From the NCBI GenBank assembly GCA_023957475.1, contig JAMLHA010000003.1, positions 62,001 through 126,000 of the forward strand: a stretch of DNA of 64,000 nt. The letters run 5' to 3'. The stretch's first letter is position 1. Each line of letters starts with the position of its first letter. The translations under genes and the position numbers were made by a program. Shown piece by piece: positions 45,954-54,410 of this stretch. The DNA is from Crocinitomicaceae bacterium (lineage in GTDB: Bacteria > Bacteroidota > Bacteroidia > Flavobacteriales_D > Crocinitomicaceae). Below the pieces are notes generated by a model, which saw nothing but the letters and a program-made list of their open reading frames with translations, was not told the origin of the DNA and made no database searches.

Positions 45954-47129
45954 TTATTGCCAAATATAATTTCCAAAAACCACTCCATAATTATAGTCTC
46001 CATGCACTGATAATTCAGAGTCAGAATCATAAACATCGAATTCACAAACATTAGTTAGACTAAAGGCTTGATACTGTCTAGGTATATGTATGAATACATC
46101 TAAAGTATATATTCCCCTTGTTAAAAATTGTTTATTTATTATTAAAATATGATTTAAAGATAAAATTGGTTTTTCAATTGAAAACACACTGACCCCTTGA
46201 ATAGTTTTTACATTTATAAATATAGTGTAGTTTTCCTTTTTTAACGGTATATTTAATTTAAGATCTATATAAATATCTTCTTGTATTGAAAAGTTATGAT
46301 TTATTTCATTGTTATAATTTTTAATTTCTATGGAAATTACACTATATTTTAAATCGTTAATATCAGCATTATAGTAATCTTTTTGAGCGTTCGAGTTAAT
46401 GATATATTTATCAATCACTTCTGTTACATTACTATTAATTTTTAAATTCCCATCCTTCAACAACACCCCTCTAGTGCACAAACTTTTCACAGCCGCTAAA
46501 TCATGACTCACAAACAACACCGTTCTCCCTTCACCTGCCACGTCTTTCATTTTGCCGAGGCATTTCTTTTGAAATTCGGCATCGCCTACGGCTAATACTT
46601 CGTCGATAATTAAAATTTCGGGTTCTAAATGGGCTGCCACAGCAAAAGCCAAACGCACGTACATCCCTGAAGAATAATGCTTTACAGGTGTGTCAATAAA
46701 TTTTTCTATGCCTGAAAAAGCAACAATTTCGTCAAATTTGGATTGTACTTCTTTGCGGGTCATACCAAGGATAGTACCATTCAAGAAGATATTTTCTCGT
46801 CCAGTTAATTCTGGATGAAAACCAGTTCCTACCTCCAACAACGACGCTACTCGTCCATTAATTTCTATCTTTCCTTCTGTTGGCCGTGTAATTTGAGAAA
46901 GAATTTTTAAAAGAGTGGATTTCCCTGCACCATTGCGCCCAATAATACCTATCACATCTCCTTTTTTGACTTCAAAAGAAACATCTTTTAATGCCCAAAA
47001 CTCTTCTTGCTTTTCGGATTTTTTAGAAAATAAAGAAGCTAGGGTGCCACGCAGGCTACCGTCTTTTTCTTTACCAATTGTGTATTTTTTGGAAACTCCT
47101 TCGAGTTTTATGGCTATGTCGTTTTTCAT
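45954..47129 (-). CDS. wzt: ABC transporter ATP-binding protein for polysaccharide export (Wzt/TagH type)
   Basis: 391 residues. Walker A GRNGAGKS at 64-71, signature YSSGMYVRLAFA, and Walker B ILIIDEVLA. Residues about 250-391 form an extra beta-rich domain like the Wzt carbohydrate-binding domain, which in E. coli recognises the modified end of the O-antigen chain. It pairs with the permease at 47619-48443 to flip finished glycan across the inner membrane. The C-terminal part is lower in G+C than the ATPase part. Confidence 0.9.
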   Translation of the reverse strand: MKNDIAIKLEGVSKKYTIGKEKDGSLRGTLASLFSKKSEKQEEFWALKDVSFEVKKGDVIGIIGRNGAGKSTLLKILSQITRPTEGKIEINGRVASLLEVGTGFHPELTGRENIFLNGTILGMTRKEVQSKFDEIVAFSGIEKFIDTPVKHYSSGMYVRLAFAVAAHLEPEILIIDEVLAVGDAEFQKKCLGKMKDVAGEGRTVLFVSHDLAAVKSLCTRGVLLKDGNLKINSNVTEVIDKYIINSNAQKDYYNADINDLKYSVISIEIKNYNNEINHNFSIQEDIYIDLKLNIPLKKENYTIFINVKTIQGVSVFSIEKPILSLNHILIINKQFLTRGIYTLDVFIHIPRQYQAFSLTNVCEFDVYDSDSELSVHGDYNYGVVFGNYIWQ

Positions 47130-47281
47130 TCGTAATACAAATATACATTTTTAGTCCTGAATTACTCGAAATTCAATCATTTTATTTAGAGATTGTTCAC
47201 TAATTCCATATCCTTAAAATTGAAAAGTGCAATTCGGCTATCAAAAATTTTAAATAGCACTTCCATTTCATTAGCGTTTTT

Positions 47282-47641
47282 TTAGTTGGACTTTATACAG
47301 CTTCTTTTTTCAGACAGTCTATATTTTTGTTTATTACTATTAGGTTTATCTGAAATAGTCATTTCTATTAAGCCTAATTCAAGAGCTGGTTTCAAGTAAT
47401 TAGATCTAAAATATTCTCTATGATTTATTTCTAATTTCTCTTGAATTTGGTCTGAGTCGTCAACGCCTACGACAGTACCGTCATTGTCAATTCCTAGATA
47501 AATAATTCCACCACCTGTATAGTTCAAAAAAGCTACCGCCTCTTTTTCAAGTTGATCAGTCAATTTTTGTTTATATTCTATACGATTGGTTTCCAAATTG
47601 TCAATTATTTTTAAACCATTACACAAAATCGGCCATTTCAT
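47282..47641 (-). CDS. Truncated AlbA_2/Schlafen-type protein with intact C-terminal winged-helix end; internal-deletion remnant
   Basis: 119 residues. The first about 65 (ETNRIEYKQKLTDQLEKEA, then FLNYTGGGIIYLGIDNDGTVVGV) match the AlbA_2 domain of Schlafen-type ATP-binding proteins. After EKLE the sequence jumps to what is normally the far C-terminus (NYLKPALELGLIEMTI then KQKYRL). The middle is absent. The start overlaps the permease end by 23 bases; a TTG nearer to ETNR could be the original start. The gene lies between permease and ATPase genes, which normally sit side by side, so it looks like an insertion that later shrank. Confidence 0.65.
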   Translation of the reverse strand: MKWPILCNGLKIIDNLETNRIEYKQKLTDQLEKEAVAFLNYTGGGIIYLGIDNDGTVVGVDDSDQIQEKLEINHREYFRSNYLKPALELGLIEMTISDKPNSNKQKYRLSEKRSCIKSN

Positions 47642-48443
47642 CTTCTACTTTTCGGAAGTAGAAAAGACTTGAAATAAATAGTACAAATACCATCACAACA
47701 GAAATCCAGAAGTAGCCATCTGGAGCTGAGCCACCAAATAAACTCCAACGAAATCCTTGAATAATTCCTGCCATTGGATTTAAGAAATAAATCTGTGCGG
47801 CCCAACTAGGTAATGATTTCATAGCAAATTCTGCTGGGTAAGCGATTGGCGTGACATACAAACCAATTTGTACAATAAATGGTAAAACATGTTGAAAATC
47901 ACGGAAACGAACGGTTAGTGCACTCAACCAAATTCCTGCCCCCAAAGAAGCAATCATCGATAACAATATAAACAATGGTGCCGCCCAAACATTTGCAGAA
48001 GGCATCACTCGATAATAAATCATTAATCCTATTAAAATTAAAATAACGATAGCTAAATCGATTAAACCAACAACAGCCTTGGATAATGGTATTATTAAAC
48101 GAGGAAAGTAAATCTTCTTTACCATCCCTTGCGCTGAAATAATGGAATTTCCAGAATTGGATAAAACAAAAGAAAAATAAGTCCAAATTGCCATCCCTGA
48201 AACATTGTACAACAAATAAGGAACATCTGTTTCTACACCAACAAAACGACCAAAAACAATGGATAGTATAGCAATGGTAACAACTGGTTGCAAAACTGCC
48301 CACAGCAATCCTATTGTTGTTTGTGCATACCGAACTTTAAAATCGCGCCACGAAAGTGTCCAAAACAAATCTTTGTAACGAAACAATTCTTTGAAATTGG
48401 GTACAATGGATTTCTTTCCAGCTTCTATGATTAGTTTTTCCAT
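47619..48443 (-). CDS. wzm: ABC transporter permease for polysaccharide export (Wzm/TagG type)
   Basis: 274 residues with six membrane spans. The ABC-2 opening FRYKDLFWTLSWRDFKVRY is typical, followed by TTIGLLWAVLQP, and the family's IGLYVTPIAYPAE and YFLNPMAGIIQGFRWSLF segments. It forms the inner-membrane channel with the Wzt-like ATPase. It is the first gene of the minus-strand locus, 94 bases beyond the tRNA in transcription direction. Confidence 0.92.
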   Translation of the reverse strand: MEKLIIEAGKKSIVPNFKELFRYKDLFWTLSWRDFKVRYAQTTIGLLWAVLQPVVTIAILSIVFGRFVGVETDVPYLLYNVSGMAIWTYFSFVLSNSGNSIISAQGMVKKIYFPRLIIPLSKAVVGLIDLAIVILILIGLMIYYRVMPSANVWAAPLFILLSMIASLGAGIWLSALTVRFRDFQHVLPFIVQIGLYVTPIAYPAEFAMKSLPSWAAQIYFLNPMAGIIQGFRWSLFGGSAPDGYFWISVVMVFVLFISSLFYFRKVEDEMADFV

Positions 48444-48501
48444 GAAGTATTTTACGCGTCAAGTCATTAAAATATTTTACAAAAATAATATTTTTCATAA
48501 T

Positions 48502-48529
48502 AAAAGGCCGCTCAAATGAACGACCTTTT
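48502..48529 (-). terminator. Terminator after tRNA-Met
   Basis: On the minus strand AAAAGGTCGTTCA pairs with the following arm (ending GGCCTTTT) through 13 base pairs if G-T pairs are allowed; on the plus strand two of these become C-A mismatches. The loop is 2-3 bases and the T run continues after the stem. Confidence 0.6.
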
Positions 48530-48537
48530 CTATTCTG

Positions 48538-48611
48538 TAGCGAGACCGAGAGTTGAACTCGGGACCTCAGGGTTATGAATCCTGCGCTCTAACCAACTGA
48601 GCTATCTCGCC
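48538..48611 (-). tRNA. tRNA-Met (anticodon CAU)
   Basis: A 74-base cloverleaf on the minus strand: acceptor GGCGAGA pairing with TCTCGCT (first pair G-T), D arm with AGCTCAGTTGGTTAGAGC, anticodon loop TTCATAA, and T arm CCGAG-TTCAACT-CTCGG. The CCA end is not encoded. A paired first base rather than the initiator C-A mismatch, and no GGG/CCC anticodon stem, suggest an elongator Met or lysidine-type Ile tRNA. The last pair of the anticodon stem is A-C. Confidence 0.92.
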
Positions 48612-48745
48612 ATGGTTAATGCGGGTGCAAAAATAATCATTCTTTTCATTATTCCAACAATCAGCTATATTTTTTTCAAAAACAATCATTTTTGACCCTC
48701 TCCATGTGGAGAATAAAATGTAAATTTGCTTTAAAAGAATCATTG

Positions 48746-49759
48746 ATGCAAGTTGAGCAATTATCATTTTCTATCATAGTACCGGTCTTCAATCGTCCAG
48801 AAGAAACAAAAGAACTTTTGGAGAGCCTTTCAAAACAAACAGACAAAGACTTTGAGGTAATTATTGTTGAAGATGGTTCCACAACCACAAGCGAAGCCGT
48901 TGTCAATGAGTTTTCTGATCAATTAAGCATTAGCTATTATTTCAAAGAAAATTCAGGACCTGGCGATTCTAGAAATTACGGAATGCAACGTGCAAAAGGC
49001 AATTATTTTTTAATTTTAGATTCGGATTGCATTCTTCCCACTGATTACTTTGAACAAGTCAAAAAATCACTATCAGCAAATTATGTTGATTGTTTTGGTG
49101 GAATCGACACAGCTGCCGACTCATTTACACCGATCCAAAAAGCAATCAATTACTCCATGACATCTTTCTTAACAACCGGAGGTATTAGGGGTTCTTCTGA
49201 AAAATTAGGGAAATTTCATCCAAGAAGTTTTAACATGGGGATTTCCAAAAAAGCTTTTGAAGCAACCAATGGCTATAAAAACATTTACATTGGTGAGGAC
49301 ATTGATTTATCAGTTCGACTATGGAAAGCTGGTTTTGACACTCGCTTATTTCAAAATGTAGCAGTTTTTCACAAAAGAAGGATTGATTGGACTAAATTTT
49401 ATAAGCAAGTCAACCAATTTGGTAGCGGAAGACCAATATTAAATAAATGGTATCCAGAATATGCAAAATTGACTTTCTACTTCCCTGCATTATTTCTGAT
49501 TGGTTTTTGTCTTTCTGTTTTATTCACTTTCTTTGGATATCCAGCGTTATTCTTTTTGTTTATCATCTATTTTGTCATCTGTTTTGCCGATAGTTTTATT
49601 AAAAACAACAGTTTAGAAACAGGTTTTCAATCAATTAGTGCAATTGCAATTCAATTTTTTGGCTATGGAAGTGGCTTCATAAAAACTTATTACCGTTTGC
49701 ATTTCAAAAAATTACCACCCGAAGAAGCTTTTCCAACAATGTTTATTAGGAAAAAATAA
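48746..49759 (+). CDS. Glycosyltransferase family 2 with C-terminal membrane segments
   Basis: 337 residues from ATG 48746; the frame extends to 48692 without family sequence. GT-A fold: FSIIVPVFNRPEETKELLES, VEDGST, GPGDSRNYGM, the DSDCILP metal site, and GEDIDLSVRLWKAGF (ED motif). Two hydrophobic spans follow (about 240-295). The family transfers sugars from nucleotide donors to lipid- or glycan-linked acceptors. It is divergent from the tRNA and the polysaccharide locus. Confidence 0.9.
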   Translation: MQVEQLSFSIIVPVFNRPEETKELLESLSKQTDKDFEVIIVEDGSTTTSEAVVNEFSDQLSISYYFKENSGPGDSRNYGMQRAKGNYFLILDSDCILPTDYFEQVKKSLSANYVDCFGGIDTAADSFTPIQKAINYSMTSFLTTGGIRGSSEKLGKFHPRSFNMGISKKAFEATNGYKNIYIGEDIDLSVRLWKAGFDTRLFQNVAVFHKRRIDWTKFYKQVNQFGSGRPILNKWYPEYAKLTFYFPALFLIGFCLSVLFTFFGYPALFFLFIIYFVICFADSFIKNNSLETGFQSISAIAIQFFGYGSGFIKTYYRLHFKKLPPEEAFPTMFIRKK

Positions 49760-49770
49760 CAGTCTATTTT

Positions 49771-49800
49771 TTTGTCATACCATAATAGATTGTATTTTTG
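49771..49800 (+). promoter_or_regulatory. Full -33/-7 promoter (TTTG, N18, TATTTTTG)
   Basis: TTTG at 49771-49774 and TATTTTTG at 49793-49800 match both boxes of the Bacteroidota consensus with an 18-base spacer. The ATG of the next gene is 19 bases downstream, at 49819. Confidence 0.65.
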
Positions 49801-49818
49801 AACGTTCAAAGATATTGA

Positions 49819-50583
49819 ATGAGAAACAAAATACTTTTTATCGTTTTATTTTTTGCTCCATTGGTTGCCATTTCTCAACGCAACATGATGGACTCCATTG
49901 TACCTACTCCTCTTTTTGGCGTTCAATACGGTGGAACATGGAGTGGCGCAGATTTAAAACAACGTTACGGCTACTTTAATCAGGTTGGAGGAACTTTTGG
50001 TTATAAATTTCAAAAGAATTGGTATTTAGGGTTTGAAGGTGATTTTTTGTTTGGAAAAAAGATCAAAATTTCTAACTACGATTTATTTCATTATTTTGTA
50101 GATAGTTACGGAAATATAACCGATCAAAATGGGGACATTGGTTCTGTACTCACTTTTTCAAGAGGGTATCACCTCAACATTGAAGGAGGAAAAGTGATAC
50201 AACAGGCGGGACACAATAAAAATTCTGGATTGTTTTTAAAATTAGGCGTTGGTTTTTTGAGCCATAAAATTAGGATTGAAACCAACAACAATGTAATTCC
50301 TCTTTTAGAAAAAGATTACCGAAAAGGATATGATCGATTAACAGACGGTATCAATTTGAGTCAATTTGTAGGATACCTCTTTATGTCTGACAATAATTTC
50401 TTGAATTTCTATGCTGGTTTTTACATCCAAGAAGGTTTTACAAAAAATCGACGACCACTTTTTTGGGATCAACCAAACACACCTGTTCCAACAAATACAC
50501 GATTTGATTTATTGTACGGCTTTAAAGTTGGTTGGCTAATTCCAGTTTACAAAAGAGTTCCAAAATCATTTTACTTTGATTGA
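49819..50583 (+). CDS. Outer-membrane beta-barrel-like protein of unknown function
   Basis: 254 residues with a signal peptide (cleavage near AISQ at residue 19). Strand-like segments such as QVGGTFGYKFQKNWYLGFEGDF, GLFLKLGVGFLSHKI and FDLLYGFKVGWLIP fit a small outer-membrane barrel. No named family. It overlaps the Kdo transferase start (TGATG), and the shared transcript hints at an envelope/LPS role, which is only inference. It is preceded by a full consensus promoter. Confidence 0.65.
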   Translation: MRNKILFIVLFFAPLVAISQRNMMDSIVPTPLFGVQYGGTWSGADLKQRYGYFNQVGGTFGYKFQKNWYLGFEGDFLFGKKIKISNYDLFHYFVDSYGNITDQNGDIGSVLTFSRGYHLNIEGGKVIQQAGHNKNSGLFLKLGVGFLSHKIRIETNNNVIPLLEKDYRKGYDRLTDGINLSQFVGYLFMSDNNFLNFYAGFYIQEGFTKNRRPLFWDQPNTPVPTNTRFDLLYGFKVGWLIPVYKRVPKSFYFD

Positions 50584-51803
50584 TGAAAGCTTTGTATTCC
50601 ATAGGAATTAGATGTTATGCTTTTGTCATTCGAATAGCCTCATTTTTCAATCCAAAAGCAAAAGATTGGGTAAATGGAAGAAAAAACTTTTGGCAATCTT
50701 TACCCAATATCAAAGAAAAAGAGGTGTATTGGTTTCATTGCGCTTCATTGGGTGAATTTGATCAAGGATTGCCCGTTATGAACTTGCTTCGCAAAGAAAA
50801 TCCTTCGGCATTTATTTTGGTTACTTTTTTCTCACCTTCGGGAATGAATTTTTATCAAAAAAGAAAACACCCGGTCGATTATGCTTGTTACTTACCAATC
50901 GATACACAACAAAATGCAAAACGATTCATCACTCACTTCAAACCAAAACACGCTTTTTTTGTCAAATATGAGTTTTGGGCAAATTACATTTTTGAATTAA
51001 AGAAAAACAAATCCAAAATATACTCCATCAGTACATTACTGCGACCAAATCACCGATTTTTCAAATGGTATGGTGGCTATTTTAGAAAAATACTAAACCA
51101 ATTTGATTATTTCTTTGTTCAAAATCAATCAACTTTTGATCTATTAAAGTCAATCAACATTCACAATGCGATGATTACTGGCGATACTCGCTACGATCGG
51201 GTAATTGAGAACAAAAACAATTTGGTAAAAAATGAAATCCTATCCGCTTTTATTGGAACCAGTAAAGCTGTTTTCATTGCAGGAAGCACTTGGCCGAAAG
51301 ACGAAGAGGTTTTAAAACCAATTTTTGAAGAAAATCTATTTGAAAGATACATCATTGCTCCTCACAATGTGGATGAGATACATGTTCAATCTCTTATTAA
51401 AACGATTAACAAACCTGTCATTCGTTATTCAAAAATTACACCAGATGAACTCACTGCCGGATCTATCTTAGTAATTGACACAATTGGGTTGCTAGCATCT
51501 GCATACTCTTATGGTTCCATATCGTATATTGGTGGTGGATATTCAAAAAGTTTACACAACATTTTAGAACCCGCAGTTTTTGGGCTACCTGTTATTTTTG
51601 GCCCAATTTACAATCGATTTCCAGAAGCTCAGGCATTTATTGACAACGGTATTGGTTTTTCAATTAAGGATACATCTGAATTAAAAACAGTAATCAAGCA
51701 CGTAATCAGTCAAAAAGAAGAAATCAGTCACAAAAGCAGTTTATTCATAGAAGAAAACAAAGGTGCTGCACAAAAGATTCTATCAGCTATTCTTTCAAGA
51801 TAG
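50583..51803 (+). CDS. waaA: 3-deoxy-D-manno-octulosonic acid (Kdo) transferase
   Basis: 406 residues from ATG 50583, overlapping the stop of the preceding gene. Key segments: FHCASLGEFDQGLPV (the conserved catalytic Glu region; the family usually has xSVGE), FVKYEFWANYIFEL, GDTRYDRV, and the GT-B donor site GGGYSKSLHNILEPAVFGLPVIFGP. It transfers Kdo to lipid A precursor, starting the LPS core, at the inner face of the inner membrane. It supports a Gram-negative LPS-bearing envelope. Confidence 0.93.
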   Translation: MKALYSIGIRCYAFVIRIASFFNPKAKDWVNGRKNFWQSLPNIKEKEVYWFHCASLGEFDQGLPVMNLLRKENPSAFILVTFFSPSGMNFYQKRKHPVDYACYLPIDTQQNAKRFITHFKPKHAFFVKYEFWANYIFELKKNKSKIYSISTLLRPNHRFFKWYGGYFRKILNQFDYFFVQNQSTFDLLKSINIHNAMITGDTRYDRVIENKNNLVKNEILSAFIGTSKAVFIAGSTWPKDEEVLKPIFEENLFERYIIAPHNVDEIHVQSLIKTINKPVIRYSKITPDELTAGSILVIDTIGLLASAYSYGSISYIGGGYSKSLHNILEPAVFGLPVIFGPIYNRFPEAQAFIDNGIGFSIKDTSELKTVIKHVISQKEEISHKSSLFIEENKGAAQKILSAILSR

Positions 51804-51946
51804 TATTTACGTCTAAATAATTTTCTATACATGAATTGCTAAAAATAAAACAGAATCTATGCATGTGATTTATATCCAATAAATTAATTAGAGATCTCTC
51901 CCCAACATAGTTGGATCGAGATGACGGCAATTAGGTGGTTGGAAAA

Positions 51947-51983
51947 GGAAGGGCGGTGAAGGTTTTACCTTCACCGCCCTTCC
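51947..51983 (-). terminator. Perfect 17-bp hairpin, terminator for the BrkB operon
   Basis: GGAAGGGCGGTGAAGGT and its exact complement flank a 3-base TTT loop. On the minus strand the stem is followed by TTTT. At 17 bp without mismatch it is unusually long and G+C-rich for this window. Confidence 0.7.
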
Positions 51984-52003
51984 TCTAAACACAAAAAACT
52001 GTC

Positions 52004-52044
52004 ATTCCTATAAAACCGTTTAGGTTTTTGAGGAATCTTTTTTA
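52004..52044 (+). terminator. Terminator of the waaA transcript
   Basis: ATTCCT and TAAAACC pair with GGTTTTT and AGGAAT (12-13 pairs with a small internal mismatch) around GTTTA, followed by CTTTTTT on the plus strand. Confidence 0.65.
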
Positions 52045-52106
52045 GTTTAAACATACAATTGATTTCTATCTAAATGCACAACGGATATTCTTTAAATATT
52101 TATCTA

Positions 52107-53045
52107 CTATTCTTCCAAGATAATTTTTTTCTTTCTGTATTTTAACATCACTGATTTCACAGGATCTCCAATCATGCTTGAATAAATCTTTACAAATTTT
52201 GCTCCTAAGAAGATTATTTGCCCTGTATAAAATATCCAAGCAAGAATTACCAAAATAGAACCAATAACACCACCTTTAGCAAGTACAAAATAATTGGTTA
52301 AATAAAATTTAATCAAAATCTGTCCCAAATACACCAAAACAGCTGTCAATATTGCGCCATACATAGCAGGTTTCCATTTCACAACGCCATCGTGAACATA
52401 TTTAAACAACAACGTGAAAATCAAAAAATTGGAAAAAATACTGGCAAAATGAGCCAATCCATTCTGAAAAATAAACTGAAACGTTGCGTTATCAATCATC
52501 CCCTTTCCCATTGATAGAAGAATCGTTTGACTTAAATAAATAACAATAATAATCACTCCAAAAAATCCAATAAATGCAATTGACAATAGTCGTGAAACAA
52601 TAGATTTTAAAATCATGTGTTTGGCAGCTACTCTTACTTTTCTGATACCTAAAAATTCATTAATGCTCTTACTCAATGTTGTGATAAAAGCAGAGCTAAC
52701 AAAAAGTAAAACTACTATTCCAATAAACTCCATCATCGGTTGCCTTTCTTCCACATCATAAATAGAAACAATCTCCATAATTTCAGAAGTATCTTGCATT
52801 CCTATCTGATTTTGGAAAAAATTATTGGTAAGTTTATACACCATTTCATTCCCCAAAAACCGTCCAAAGAAATAAATAGCTAAATACAATAATGGAACCA
52901 ATGAAAACAAAGCATAATACGCCAAAGCAGCAGCATGTCTAAACGATGATTCAGAAAAATATTCACGAAATATCGTTTTAGTCAATTTCCACACTTGACT
53001 CCAACTAAGTTCTTTCTTTTTTTCTAATTGAGATTCCTTTGACAT
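52107..53045 (-). CDS. YihY/BrkB family membrane protein
   Basis: 312 residues with six predicted membrane spans and the family patterns FRHAAALAYYALFSLVPLLY near residue 40 and KWKPAMYGAILTAVLVYLGQ near residue 225, then a conserved YGALFSSV-like region that here reads GVIGSILVILAWIFYTGQIIFLGAKF. YihY/BrkB proteins are widespread; proposed roles include inner-membrane transport, but no function is established. The start overlaps the end of the ABC ATPase gene by 41 bases, so the two are made together. Confidence 0.88.
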   Translation of the reverse strand: MSKESQLEKKKELSWSQVWKLTKTIFREYFSESSFRHAAALAYYALFSLVPLLYLAIYFFGRFLGNEMVYKLTNNFFQNQIGMQDTSEIMEIVSIYDVEERQPMMEFIGIVVLLFVSSAFITTLSKSINEFLGIRKVRVAAKHMILKSIVSRLLSIAFIGFFGVIIIVIYLSQTILLSMGKGMIDNATFQFIFQNGLAHFASIFSNFLIFTLLFKYVHDGVVKWKPAMYGAILTAVLVYLGQILIKFYLTNYFVLAKGGVIGSILVILAWIFYTGQIIFLGAKFVKIYSSMIGDPVKSVMLKYRKKKIILEE

Positions 53046-53937
53046 CAGTCATTTTATTTAGATGCAATAATAAAATTATTTTATTGGTTGAAGTGTTAAA
53101 TTCATTTAAAAAATACCCTCCCATAAAAATAGAACGTTGATACTCAACATTTAACTGTGGATTTTGTTCGTCAACAATGTATTCATCAGGTCTAAAATGG
53201 ATGGATTTTTCATTGATGGTTACTTGATTTACAATACCAAACATCCGACCTTCTTTCACCGTTTTGTATCGATAATAAAAGTCGAAAGGAGTTGCAATTC
53301 GTTTAATTTCCCCATCTTTTAGATAAGCAATTCTATCTGTCAAATTAATTAGCTCTTCGCTGTTATGTGTCACAATTACAACACACATATTTCGCTTTTC
53401 TTTCAATTTTAACAAGTAGCTTATCAACCGTATTCTCAGTTCTGTATCTAAATGTGCAAATGGCTCGTCCAACAACAACACTTTTGGTTCCATAGCCAAC
53501 GCTCTTGCAATTGCTACACGTTGCTGTTCTCCTCCTGAAAGTGTTTGAACTTGCTGCTCTTTCATGGGTGTCAACTCTACCAAATCCAGCAACTCATCAA
53601 TAAATTGGTTCTGAATATTTCGTGGAAGATGCACCATTTTATTGCGTAAATTTTCTTCAGTAGTTTGGTAAAAATCCAAATTAAAATCTTGGTTAACCAA
53701 CTGAATTTCCGAGTGACCTGGAATCATTTTCATTGAGGGACCTACCATTGGTTTTCCGTCTAATAGAATCTGACCTTCATCCACATCAATCAAGCCTGCT
53801 ATAACTTTTAATAAGCTCGTTTTCCCAGCACCACTATGTCCTGCCAAACCAAATACTTCGCCTTCTTTTACATCAAAAGAAACACCATCCAAAATAGTTG
53901 ATTGAAACGAAAGTTTGATTTGTTGTACAGAGAGCAT
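53005..53937 (-). CDS. ABC transporter ATP-binding protein
   Basis: 310 residues. Walker A GHSGAGKT at 33-40, Q-loop VNQDF, signature LSGGEQQRVAIARALA, and Walker B VLLLDEPFAHLD followed by the H-loop VTHNSEE. After residue 215 there is an about 95-residue TOBE-like extension (FRPDEYIVDE), as in importer ATPases of the PotA/ModC kind. No ABC permease or binding protein gene is adjacent; the neighbour is BrkB. The partner is therefore unknown. Confidence 0.88.
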   Translation of the reverse strand: MLSVQQIKLSFQSTILDGVSFDVKEGEVFGLAGHSGAGKTSLLKVIAGLIDVDEGQILLDGKPMVGPSMKMIPGHSEIQLVNQDFNLDFYQTTEENLRNKMVHLPRNIQNQFIDELLDLVELTPMKEQQVQTLSGGEQQRVAIARALAMEPKVLLLDEPFAHLDTELRIRLISYLLKLKEKRNMCVVIVTHNSEELINLTDRIAYLKDGEIKRIATPFDFYYRYKTVKEGRMFGIVNQVTINEKSIHFRPDEYIVDEQNPQLNVEYQRSIFMGGYFLNEFNTSTNKIILLLHLNKMTDVKGISIRKKERT

Positions 53938-53939
53938 AC

Positions 53940-54368
53940 TTAAAAAATTAATTCTTTTGGAAATTCTTTTGAAGCAATGTAAATACCTGGAATAGGATTT
54001 GCATAAGCTTCATAATCTTTTAAATAAATAGCTAAGTAGATTACCTCATCTTCTATCTTCTGCTCAAAAGAATCCAATATGCTTTCAGAACATCCAATAA
54101 AAGTTGACGGTGCATCTTCTGATACAACCTCAAACAAAAACATATTTTTCACTTCGTGACGAAACGATTTTCCATCAGGCAATTCTCCTTCAAGTGGAAA
54201 AGACACTTTTCGGTGTTCTTCCACCTTTGTAACATTGCTTGTTATTCGCAAGTCATCTTCCCAATCATACTTACGGTTATTCTCAGAAGGCTGACCACCA
54301 TGATTGGCATCCGCATGCTCTTGCGAGAAATGCTCATTGAGCATGTAAACATTAATCTGACATTTCAT
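53940..54368 (-). CDS. Conserved-looking hypothetical protein (142 aa)
   Basis: No signal peptide, membrane span or motif that I recognise. The sequence is acidic with beta-strand-like segments (SFRHEVKNMFLFEVV, EVIYLAIYLKDYEA). It starts 42 bases from the radC end and finishes 2 bases before the ABC ATPase start, so it probably belongs to that operon. Function unknown. Confidence 0.6.
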   Translation of the reverse strand: MKCQINVYMLNEHFSQEHADANHGGQPSENNRKYDWEDDLRITSNVTKVEEHRKVSFPLEGELPDGKSFRHEVKNMFLFEVVSEDAPSTFIGCSESILDSFEQKIEDEVIYLAIYLKDYEAYANPIPGIYIASKEFPKELIF

Positions 54369-54410
54369 ACCAACAAAAGTAATTGAAAATCTGTAGTAAT
54401 CCAGTAGAAT

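Larger units (their letters stand above)
51804..52106. other. Convergent intergenic region with two hairpins and a dispersed repeat relic
   Basis: There is no gene. A segment at about 51888-51932 (AGAGATCTCTCCCC, then GGATCGAGATGACGG) resembles a dispersed phrase I know from Bacteroidota intergenic DNA. The hairpins at 51947-51983 and 52004-52044 probably end transcription from the two sides. Confidence 0.55.

Noticed and set aside
47899-48303. A 134-codon minus-strand frame within the ABC permease gene
   Set aside because: It is another frame of the same strand as the permease; Cys/Phe/Tyr-rich sequence typical of an out-of-frame reading.
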